Below are positions 7,969 to 14,073 of a DNA stretch of 25,611 nt, one piece after another. The position numbers were made by a program, and so were the translations under genes. Where the stretch lies: positions 1 through 25,611 of the forward strand of contig CAJUEG010000039.1 of assembly GCA_910584835.1 (NCBI GenBank), read 5' to 3'. Position 1 is the stretch's first letter; every line of letters starts with the position of its first letter. The DNA comes from an uncultured Oscillospiraceae bacterium. GTDB lineage: Bacteria; Bacillota; Clostridia; Oscillospirales; Oscillospiraceae. Under the pieces are notes generated by a model, which had not been told where the DNA came from, ran no database searches, and was given only the letters and a program-made list of their open reading frames with translations.

Positions 7969-8832
7969 ATGAACGTCAGGAAGCCCACCGATTACAGCGC
8001 CCTGTTCGCGGCACTGGATGAGTTGCTGGCGGCGGAGCTGCCCCAGATGGAGCTGTACCGCGAGATTGGCCGCCTGGTCTGCGGCAGGCCGGAGAAGGGC
8101 GCGGCGGTGGCGGCTGCGGAATACCTGAACAGCGCCTATCCCGACATTTCCGGCTTCTCTCCCCGAAACCTGCGCAGAATGCGGGATTTTTACCGCACCT
8201 ACGCGAACAACCCGGAGGTGCTGGCCGAATCCATGTCCATCGGCTGGACGCAGAACGTGGTCATCCTGGAGGCGGAGCTGACGCTCCAGGACAAGCTGTG
8301 GTACATTCGGGCGGTACGCAGGTTCGGGTGGAGCAAAGTAACGCTGGCGGAGGAGATCGCGTCCGCCGCCCATCTGGAGATAGTTCTCGACTTCGAGCTG
8401 AATATGTGCTATACTGGGGAAAACAGTACCTCGGAGTGTGTAAATGATGACAAGGATCCTCTTTGTGTGCCACGGGAATATCTGCCGCAGCCCCATGGCC
8501 GAGTTCGTGATGAAGGACTTGGTTCGGCAGGCCGGACTGGAATCCCAATTCCACATCGAGTCCGCCGCCACCAGTACGGAGGAGATCGGCAACCCGGTCT
8601 ATCCCCCGGCCCGGCGCAAGCTGGCCGAGCATGGCATCGACTGCGAGGGCAAGAGGGCGCGGCAGCTCACCAATGCGGATTACGATCAGTTCGACCTGCT
8701 GATCGGGATGGATCGGGCCAACCTGCGGAATATGCACCGTATTTGCGGCGGCGACTTCGCCGGGAAGCTGCATCTGCTGATGGACTATACCGACCACCCC
8801 GGCGATGTGGCCGACCCGTGGTACACCGATGA
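7969..8832 (+). CDS. DUF1016 N-terminal domain protein; C-terminal half overlaps phosphatase gene
   Basis: The ATG at 7969 follows GGAAGGAG. Residues 1 to about 145 match the DUF1016 N-terminal domain seen in YhcG-type PD-(D/E)XK nucleases, with SGFSPRNLRRMRDFYRTY and IGWTQNVVILEAEL as clear segments. The catalytic YhcG C-terminal nuclease domain is absent. The frame stays open to 8832, but everything past 8444 is an out-of-frame reading of the phosphatase gene and has no domain character. Either this is a natural lone DUF1016_N protein with a long overlapping tail, or its original 3' end was lost when the phosphatase gene was joined. The conserved domain is confident, the C-terminus is not. 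Confidence 0.65.
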   Translation: MNVRKPTDYSALFAALDELLAAELPQMELYREIGRLVCGRPEKGAAVAAAEYLNSAYPDISGFSPRNLRRMRDFYRTYANNPEVLAESMSIGWTQNVVILEAELTLQDKLWYIRAVRRFGWSKVTLAEEIASAAHLEIVLDFELNMCYTGENSTSECVNDDKDPLCVPREYLPQPHGRVRDEGLGSAGRTGIPIPHRVRRHQYGGDRQPGLSPGPAQAGRAWHRLRGQEGAAAHQCGLRSVRPADRDGSGQPAEYAPYLRRRLRREAASADGLYRPPRRCGRPVVHR

Positions 8833-8902
8833 CTTCGAGGCCACCTGGCGGGATGTATTGGCTGGATGTCATGGGTTGCTGGATGCCTGCAGAGAAAGCT
8901 GA
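8444..8902 (+). CDS. Low-molecular-weight protein-tyrosine phosphatase (152 aa)
   Basis: Cytoplasmic phosphatase that removes phosphate from protein tyrosines. The P-loop CHGNICRS gives catalytic Cys9 and Arg15, and DPWYTDDF near residue 120 carries the general-acid aspartate. Length is normal. The start is the first of two adjacent ATGs, with a modest GGAG upstream. The whole upstream half overlaps the open DUF1016 frame, which suggests coupling or a fusion junction. No cognate tyrosine kinase is nearby, and arsenate-reductase relatives are less likely given the DPWY motif. Confidence 0.92.
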   Translation: MMTRILFVCHGNICRSPMAEFVMKDLVRQAGLESQFHIESAATSTEEIGNPVYPPARRKLAEHGIDCEGKRARQLTNADYDQFDLLIGMDRANLRNMHRICGGDFAGKLHLLMDYTDHPGDVADPWYTDDFEATWRDVLAGCHGLLDACRES

Positions 8903-8975
8903 GCCATGGGTTGAGGTGCATTATGAATGTTTGCAGACGGAGAAAGCCAGCAGTGGTTCAGCGCTCATATGCCGC

Positions 8976-9893
8976 TCAGAAGATGCTCAGGTGCAGTTCT
9001 CCGCTTAACCGCTCCAACAGCTTGATCCCTGCAACGCTGTTGCCCTTGCGGTCTAAGGCGGGGCCGAATATGCCGATCCCCATGCGTGTGGGAACCACTG
9101 CCATGATACCGCCGCCCACACCGCTTTTGGCTGGAACTCCGACCCGCAGGGCAAACTCCCCAGAGCCATCGTACATTCCGCAGGTCATCAAGATCGCATT
9201 GACATACCGAGACATGGCGCCAGGGAAGATCCGTTCGTTGGATACTGGCAGCCGTCCCCGGTTGGACAGCACTGCCCCGATATGGGCCAGGGCCCGGCAG
9301 TCCACCTGAATGGAGCAAGCCCGAAAATAGCAGTCCAGCACCTCCTCCACATCATCGTCCAGCAGGCCGTGGGATTTCAGCAGATAGGCCAGGGCCCGGT
9401 TTTTGCTGCCGTGGCTCTTTTCCGAGCGGTAGACAGCCTCGTCCACATCAATTTCCTGATCTCCGGCCAACCGGCGGGTCAGCCCCAGCAGACGCTGGAA
9501 CCGCTCGTCATAGCTGCGGCCATGGATTAGGCTACACATGACAATGGCCCCCATATTGACCATGGGGTTGATGTTCCCGCTGTCCAGGGACTGGTCGCCA
9601 GAATTGATGGCGTCAAACGGCTTTCCCGTAGCCTCCACCCCCACCCGGCGCATCACAAACTCGACTCCGTTGTCCAGCAGTGCCTGAAGCAGCAGGATGG
9701 GCTTGACAATGCTCTGGATAGTAAAGGTCTGCCGGCAGTCCCCTGCCCAGCTCCGCTTCCCCTCGCTCCCGATGATGTAGAGCCCAAGGGCTTTCGGATC
9801 TCCCTTTGCCAGCTCTGGGATATAGTCCGCAACTCGTCCCTCTTTGGCGGCGGGGCGGCATTCCTCCAACAAACGCTCTAAAAGTTCTTCCAT
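8976..9893 (-). CDS. glsA: Glutaminase (305 aa)
   Basis: Hydrolyses glutamine to glutamate and ammonia in the cytoplasm. It belongs to the serine-dependent, beta-lactamase-fold glutaminase family: GRVADYIPELAKG near the N-terminus, catalytic SxxK motif SIVK (Ser61, Lys64) after FTIQ, then NSGDQSLDSGNINPMVNMGAI and the GVGGGI segment near the end. Length fits the family (about 305-310). The start at 9893 is chosen over an upstream ATG at 9935 because it matches the family's usual N-terminus and has GGAAGG 12 nt upstream. It is monocistronic and convergent with the phosphatase. A TTGACA promoter precedes it. Family members can serve in acid resistance, but the context gives no further hint. Confidence 0.93.
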   Translation of the reverse strand: MEELLERLLEECRPAAKEGRVADYIPELAKGDPKALGLYIIGSEGKRSWAGDCRQTFTIQSIVKPILLLQALLDNGVEFVMRRVGVEATGKPFDAINSGDQSLDSGNINPMVNMGAIVMCSLIHGRSYDERFQRLLGLTRRLAGDQEIDVDEAVYRSEKSHGSKNRALAYLLKSHGLLDDDVEEVLDCYFRACSIQVDCRALAHIGAVLSNRGRLPVSNERIFPGAMSRYVNAILMTCGMYDGSGEFALRVGVPAKSGVGGGIMAVVPTRMGIGIFGPALDRKGNSVAGIKLLERLSGELHLSIF

Positions 9894-9940
9894 GGCTTTT
9901 CTCAACCTTCCGTACAAGCGGTATTCACTACACATAATAC

Positions 9941-9969
9941 AAAATAACAGGTTGGTTCAATTCTGTCAA
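9941..9969 (-). promoter_or_regulatory. Promoter of glutaminase gene
   Basis: Minus-strand TTGACA (complement of 9964-9969) and TATTTT (complement of 9941-9946) are spaced 17 bp. A perfect -35 with a moderate -10 box fits the monocistronic leftward gene. Confidence 0.6.
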
Positions 9970-10092
9970 ATGAATACAGGATGAGTTGGTTGTAGAAAAG
10001 CAGAATTCCTTAAAACGGAAAATCATTTGCATAGGTCAGTCAGATGAGCAAGGGATTTTTAATGGGCATTTAAAGTGTTCGCCCCTGCCAGT

Positions 10093-10128
10093 AAAATCCC
10101 TGGAATCGCAGCGATTCTAGGGATTTTT
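10093..10128. terminator. Bidirectional hairpin terminator next to integrase remnant
   Basis: A 16-bp arm (10093-10108, AAAATCCCTGGAATCG) pairs with 10112-10127 with one G-U pair and a 3-nt loop. T runs follow on both strands. It probably once closed the leftward integrase gene and now insulates the glutaminase region. Confidence 0.7.
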
Positions 10129-10375
10129 GCTGTCCGTTGACCCTTACGCCGACCCTTTCCGGGATTTTGCAGGGCTGCGCGGACACCTTGCGGATAAACT
10201 GCTCCATGCGCTCGGCGGACTGCTGGCGCATCTTTTGGGAAACGTGGACGTATACGTCCAGGGCCAGCGTATTGGCCATACACACGATACCGGCAAATGC
10301 GCACTGCGCAATGCGAAGCCGATCACTCCATAAGCCGGCAGGCTTGCCCTCTCTAACCTCAAGGTGGTCGCGCAT
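10100..10375 (-). pseudogene. Degraded 3' end of a tyrosine recombinase (integrase)
   Basis: On the minus strand, the segment LDVYVHVSQKMRQQSAERM (about 10196-10261) matches the C-terminal end of phage/ICE-type tyrosine integrases, where the family pattern is LDxYTHV followed by a helix. The tyrosine of VYVH corresponds to the catalytic nucleophile. No HxLRH or other upstream catalytic boxes are found, so only the last ~30-60 residues survive. The rest of 9936-10448 holds no intact gene. This marks a past integration event and possibly an old attachment boundary. Confidence 0.55.
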
Positions 10376-10448
10376 AGAATCAATTACGGGAATATCACAC
10401 TACAATATGTTGAATCTGTCAACAATGAAAACGGTATGGTGAAATGAC

Positions 10449-11339
10449 ATGAGGGATACGGTCCGCCGGTTACAAAATCAAGTGCGCACGCTTCTGGAAA
10501 TAGGGGGCAAAAGGATTCCTGCCGTAACGCTATACCGATTCACAGCGGAGCATATCCCCATGCCCCGGACGGAGCACCCCTATCTCTACCTTGTGCTGGA
10601 CGGTGCGCTCCGGCTGCACACGCCGTCGGGAATGCTGGACTACATGGCCGGACAGTATTCCATATCCCAAATCGACACCCCGCTGCGGGGAACAGTGCTG
10701 TCCTTCTCCGCCCGGCAGGATTTTTTGGCGGTCTGCGTGGAGTTTCTGCCCAGCGAGGCAATCCAGACGGTCTTAGGCCTGGACAACGATCTTATAGAAC
10801 GGATCATGTCGGATCAGATGGGAGAACAGGAGATGTCCGCCTCTGACCGGGCGGTGCTGGAATCGGCGGGCAGGCTTTTGGACGCCATGACGAAAACCGT
10901 CCCGTCGGATTTTATCTGTAAGCATATCCTGCGGGAGATCATCTACTATGCCCTCTGCGGCTCCTGCGGGAAGCAATTCATTCAGAGCATCGCAAATGTC
11001 CGGCAGGCAGACGAGATCTACAGGGCCAACAGCTGGATTAAGGAAAATTTCCGGGATTCCTTTGCCGTGGAGGACTTGGCAGGGCAGAGAAACATGAGCG
11101 TGTCCCTGTTTCACCAGAGGTTCAAGAGCGCGGTTGGCATGGGCCCCCTGCAATGCCAGAAGCGGCTGCGGCTCACCGAGGCCAGGCGGCTGATGCTGGA
11201 TGAGCGCAAAAATGTGACGGAGGCCTCCGCCGAGGTGGGCTATGAGAGCCTGTCCCAGTTCATCCGGGACTATCGGAGGATGTTCGGTGCGGCGCCCAGG
11301 GAGGACATCGTGAATCTGCGGAAAGGTTTGAAGGAATAG
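10449..11339 (+). CDS. AraC-family transcriptional regulator with AraC_N domain (296 aa)
   Basis: DNA-binding regulator. The N-terminal half (about 20-175) fits the AraC_N ligand-binding type: HPYLYLVLDGALRLHTPSG and GQYSISQIDTPLRG segments. The C-terminal half (about 200-290) has the two AraC helix-turn-helix motifs: FAVEDLAGQRNMSVSLFHQRF and VTEASAEVGYESLSQFIRDY, followed by FGAAPRE. Length is typical. The ribosome site is weak (GGTG). Its target is probably the next gene, a GlcG/HbpS-like protein about 110 bp downstream, but that is inferred from position alone. Confidence 0.9.
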   Translation: MRDTVRRLQNQVRTLLEIGGKRIPAVTLYRFTAEHIPMPRTEHPYLYLVLDGALRLHTPSGMLDYMAGQYSISQIDTPLRGTVLSFSARQDFLAVCVEFLPSEAIQTVLGLDNDLIERIMSDQMGEQEMSASDRAVLESAGRLLDAMTKTVPSDFICKHILREIIYYALCGSCGKQFIQSIANVRQADEIYRANSWIKENFRDSFAVEDLAGQRNMSVSLFHQRFKSAVGMGPLQCQKRLRLTEARRLMLDERKNVTEASAEVGYESLSQFIRDYRRMFGAAPREDIVNLRKGLKE

Positions 11340-11451
11340 GCAGATTTTCTGGAGAAACGGGCAAGCGTTGCAGGGGAAAGCTCTGTTATACTGCAATTGC
11401 CGTAAAAAGGGATGCGCCCCGGCGGCAAATAACATGACGGAGGTTTTCCAA

Positions 11452-11862
11452 ATGATTTTGACGGATGAACTGTGCGACAGGCTGTGCGCCGCCGCAAGGG
11501 AAAAGAGCCGGGAGCTGGGCATCGATATCAGCTTTGCCGTCAGCGATGAGCACGGGCTGCCCCGGGTATACCGGAGATACGGCGAGGCGCTGGCACTGAG
11601 CGTGACCCTTGTTCCGGGAAAGGCGTATACCGCCGCCGTGACCCAGTGCAGAACCAAGGACGTGGCGGGGGCGGCCGCGGAAGGCGCCCCGCTCATGGCG
11701 ATCCAGACAAACGACCCGCGGATCACGCTGGTGGCCGGGGGATATCCCCTGTTCGTGAAGGACAGGATCGCCGGGGGGATCGGAGTAGGCGGCGGTACGG
11801 AAGCGCAGGACTGTGAAATCGCGGAATACGTCCTGTCTGTGTTTGAGAATCTGACCGCTTAA
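11452..11862 (+). CDS. GlcG/HbpS-like protein (136 aa)
   Basis: Small domain of the GlcG/HbpS (DUF336) family, related to heme-binding HbpS and to proteins near glycolate and diol pathways. The start at 11452 is set by ACGGAGG 8 nt upstream; a longer frame to 11368 has no ribosome site. Features seen are the family's FAVSDEHGLPRVYRR strand-turn, KAYTAAV, and the C-terminal glycine-rich GGYPLFVKDRIAGGIGVGGG, all characteristic. It follows the AraC-type regulator and ends in a 17-bp terminator, making a two-gene unit. No signal peptide is visible, so it is probably cytoplasmic. The ligand is unknown. Confidence 0.88.
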   Translation: MILTDELCDRLCAAAREKSRELGIDISFAVSDEHGLPRVYRRYGEALALSVTLVPGKAYTAAVTQCRTKDVAGAAAEGAPLMAIQTNDPRITLVAGGYPLFVKDRIAGGIGVGGGTEAQDCEIAEYVLSVFENLTA

Positions 11863-11868
11863 AATGGT

Positions 11869-11908
11869 GACAAAATGAGCCGCCCCTGACCGGGCGGCTC
11901 ATTTTGTC
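11869..11908. terminator. 17-bp perfect hairpin terminator
   Basis: GACAAAATGAGCCGCCC (11869-11885) pairs perfectly with 11892-11908 around a CTGACC loop. The A-T pairs at the base supply the U-rich 3' tract. It ends the AraC/GlcG unit. Confidence 0.85.
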
Positions 11909-11941
11909 ATCCACGAAAGAAGCTAGCTCAAATTTTTTTGA

Positions 11942-11987
11942 TTTCCTCACAGTTTCCTCACAACTATGCGGTATTCTATGGTATCAT
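11942..11987 (+). promoter_or_regulatory. Response-regulator box (tandem 10-bp direct repeats) and -10 box
   Basis: TTTCCTCACA occurs at 11942-11951 and again at 11953-11962, one helical turn apart (11 bp), the arrangement bound by OmpR/PhoB-type regulators. The second copy overlaps where the -35 element would lie for the -10 box TATCAT at 11982-11987. No consensus -35 is seen, as expected for an activated promoter. The next gene is such a regulator, so autoregulation is likely. Confidence 0.6.
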
Positions 11988-12009
11988 ATCGGCAAAAGGG
12001 GGCTGCTCC

Positions 12010-13407
12010 ATGCCAAGTATGCTGATCGTAGACGACGACCTCCACCTTCGCAAATTGGTGCTGACCTACGCCCAGATGGAGAACTACCAGTGCCGTGAGG
12101 CGGAGGATGGGGACCATGCGCTCTCCCTGCTCCGGGAGGCGGAGGCCGACATCATCATTTTAGACTTGATGATGCCGGGGAAGGACGGCTTTGAAACGCT
12201 GGGGGAGCTGCGGCAGTTCACCCAGGCCCCGGTCATCATGCTCACCGCCCGGAGTGAGGAATATGACAAGCTGTTGGGCTTCAACCTGGGCGCGGACGAC
12301 TATGTTCCCAAGCCGTTCAGCCCCAAGGAGCTGATGGCCCGGGTGGGCGCGGTGCTGAAACGCACCGGCGGGCAAAAGCGGAGTGCCGGGCTGGCCTTCG
12401 GCGGGCTGAGCATCCAGAAGGAAGCCCGCGCCGTGGCGGTGGACGGCAAGGCGGTCAGCCTGCCGCCCAAGGAATTTGACCTTCTGCTGAAGCTGGCGGA
12501 GAACGAGCGCATGGTCTTTACCCGGGATCAGCTTTTGGATCAGGTGTGGGGCTTTGACTACTTCGGGGACGCCCGGACGGTGGATACCCATATCAAGGCC
12601 CTGCGGGAGCACCTGGGGCCGTATCGGAAATTGATCGAGACCGTATGGGGGGTAGGATATAAATTTGAGTACAAAGGGCTGTCTGGTGCGGGTGGTCAAT
12701 CTCGGGGAGCCCATCCCGGAGGAGGACCGCGCCATCATCTGGGAGCGCTACCAGCGCAGCCAGCACCAAGCCGGACGGCGGCAGGGGACGGGCATTGGCC
12801 TGTCCATCGTCAAAACGATCCTGGACGCCCACGGCATGACCTGCAGTGTGGACTGCCGGGACGGGCTGACCTGCTTCTGGTTCCGTTATCCCGCAAACCC
12901 TGCATAATCAAATCTATCATATCAGACAGGAGGAATCACAATTATGGCAAAAAAGCAGACGGCGGGCCGGGACAACCTGGGCGACCTCGCCCCAAAATTC
13001 GCGCAGCTGAACGACGATGTTCTCTTTGGCGAGGTGTGGTCGCGGGAGGAACAGCTCTCCCCCCGGGACCGCAGCATGATCACCATCGCGGCGCTGTTCT
13101 CGGCGGGGCTGTACCCCCAGCTCAAGTCCCATTTGAATCTGGGCAAGGCCCACGGCATCACCAAACAGGAGGCCGTGGAAATCGTGACCCAGCTGGCCTT
13201 TTACTGCGGCTGGCCCAAAGCGTGGAGCACCTTTCCGCTGATTCGGGAGGTCTATGGGGACGGCGAGGACGAAGTGACCGATCCCGCCAGGCTCTCCGCG
13301 TTTCCCGTGGGGGAGAAAAACGATGCCTTTGCACAGTATTTCATTGGGCAGAGCTACCTTGCCCCGCTGTCCACCCAGCAGGTGCCGGTGTTCAACGTGA
13401 CCTTTGA
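12010..13407 (+). CDS. OmpR-family response regulator with abnormal read-through tail
   Basis: The ATG at 12010 follows AAAAGGGGG. Residues 1-115 form the receiver domain: acidic cluster VDDD (8-10), phosphoacceptor Asp52 in LDLMMPG, conserved LTAR threonine and the VPKPF lysine. Residues about 130-221 form the OmpR/PhoB winged helix ending VWGVGYKFEY. A normal protein would stop here (about 12672). Instead the frame runs on for about 245 codons, out of frame with the kinase fragment and the CMD-cupin gene, to a stop at 13407. That tail has no domain character. The cause appears to be a deletion that removed the regulator's stop and most of the partner kinase. The DNA-binding domain itself looks intact. 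Confidence 0.7.
   Translation: MPSMLIVDDDLHLRKLVLTYAQMENYQCREAEDGDHALSLLREAEADIIILDLMMPGKDGFETLGELRQFTQAPVIMLTARSEEYDKLLGFNLGADDYVPKPFSPKELMARVGAVLKRTGGQKRSAGLAFGGLSIQKEARAVAVDGKAVSLPPKEFDLLLKLAENERMVFTRDQLLDQVWGFDYFGDARTVDTHIKALREHLGPYRKLIETVWGVGYKFEYKGLSGAGGQSRGAHPGGGPRHHLGALPAQPAPSRTAAGDGHWPVHRQNDPGRPRHDLQCGLPGRADLLLVPLSRKPCIIKSIISDRRNHNYGKKADGGPGQPGRPRPKIRAAERRCSLWRGVVAGGTALPPGPQHDHHRGAVLGGAVPPAQVPFESGQGPRHHQTGGRGNRDPAGLLLRLAQSVEHLSADSGGLWGRRGRSDRSRQALRVSRGGEKRCLCTVFHWAELPCPAVHPAGAGVQRDL
12672..12907 (+). pseudogene. C-terminal fragment of a sensor histidine kinase
   Basis: In the frame offset by one base from the response regulator, the sequence reads LVRVVNLGEPIPEED, IWERYQRSQH and GTGIGLSIVKTILDAHG, which are the last boxes of a HATPase_c domain, followed by a stop at 12907. 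The sensor, the phosphorylated-histidine helix and the N box are all absent. It begins exactly where the response regulator should end, so this is the remnant of the cognate kinase after an internal deletion of roughly a kilobase (size inferred from usual kinase lengths). Confidence 0.75.
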
Positions 13408-13687
13408 GCCGGGATGCCGGAACAACTGGCATATCCACCACGCCTCCAAGGGCGGCGGTCAGATGCTGATCTGCGTCAGCGGCCGGGGCTGGTATCAGGA
13501 GTGGGGCCAAGAGGCACGGGAGCTGCGTCCCGGCGATGTGGTAAACATTCCGGCCGGGGTCAAGCACTGGCATGGGGCGGCCCAGGATTCCTGGTTTCAG
13601 CATCTGGCCGTTGAGGTTCCCGGCGAAGATACCCATACCGAGTGGTGCGAGCCGGTGGACGGGGAACAGTACAGTAAAATAAGATAG
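12944..13687 (+). CDS. Carboxymuconolactone decarboxylase-like / cupin fusion protein (247 aa)
   Basis: A two-domain protein. Residues about 10-105 are a CMD/AhpD-like domain (LSPRDRSMITIAALFSAG, then HGITKQEAVEIVTQLAFYCGWPKAW), though the AhpD CxxC redox pair is not present and only one cysteine is seen. Residues about 125-240 are a cupin barrel with metal-ligand-type motifs NWHIHHASKGGGQ and RPGDVVNIPAGVKHWHGA. CAGGAGGAAT precedes the ATG. Such fusions are frequent in Firmicutes, often near flavodoxins and oxidoreductases, and a flavodoxin fragment indeed follows. Role is probably in redox or detoxification chemistry; the substrate is unknown. Confidence 0.88.
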   Translation: MAKKQTAGRDNLGDLAPKFAQLNDDVLFGEVWSREEQLSPRDRSMITIAALFSAGLYPQLKSHLNLGKAHGITKQEAVEIVTQLAFYCGWPKAWSTFPLIREVYGDGEDEVTDPARLSAFPVGEKNDAFAQYFIGQSYLAPLSTQQVPVFNVTFEPGCRNNWHIHHASKGGGQMLICVSGRGWYQEWGQEARELRPGDVVNIPAGVKHWHGAAQDSWFQHLAVEVPGEDTHTEWCEPVDGEQYSKIR

Positions 13688-13697
13688 CAAAAAAGCC

Positions 13698-13725
13698 GGT
13701 TATCAGCATGAAAGAGCTGATAACC
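13698..13725 (-). terminator. Hairpin after CMD-cupin gene, terminator-like on the minus strand
   Basis: GGTTATCAGC (13698-13707) pairs with GCTGATAACC (13716-13725) around an 8-nt loop. A run of six A precedes it, giving a T run on the minus strand. Rightward it is a hairpin without a T run and would only weakly end the CMD-cupin message. Confidence 0.55.
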
Positions 13726-13726
13726 C

Positions 13727-13860
13727 AGCTGGAACGCCGACCTGCCCATGCTCCTCTACACGTTTTTGGAAAGTTATGACTTCTCCGGTAAAACCATCTC
13801 CCCTTCGTGACCCACGGCGGCAGCGGCAAGTTCATCCCCTGGCGCGTGACAACGATCTCC
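13727..13860 (+). pseudogene. Frameshifted flavodoxin fragment
   Basis: Reading WNADLPMLLYTFLESYDF then SGKTI gives the C-terminal half of a flavodoxin-family protein. After ISP the frame breaks; adding one C to the run at about 13799-13803 restores FVTHGGSGK, the family's next conserved segment. No start or N-terminal FMN-binding loop is present. It is therefore a truncated, frameshifted remnant directly after the CMD-cupin gene. Confidence 0.6.
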
Positions 13861-13947
13861 AGGGACGGGCCGATTCCGGAATGACAAGGGCCGGGATACT
13901 GGCATGGCAGATCGTCCCCTGTTCCCTGTGCAGCAAATAGGACAAAA

Positions 13948-13977
13948 CCGCCGCAGGCGCTATAGCGCTTGCGGCGG
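13948..13977 (-). terminator. Terminator downstream of the maltodextrin operon
   Basis: A 13-bp stem (13948-13960 with 13965-13977, one G-U pair) with a TATA loop is followed on the minus strand by TTTT. It lies about 100 nt beyond the stop of the leftward GH13 gene and is the first plausible end for that operon. Confidence 0.65.
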
Positions 13978-14073
13978 CGCTGTTTACCGGGGCAAACTCA
14001 TTTTTTGGCCCGGCGCTGCGGCCTCCAAAATTCGGCTTTGACGGAGCGCAGGCCATCAATCGGCACCGCACCG

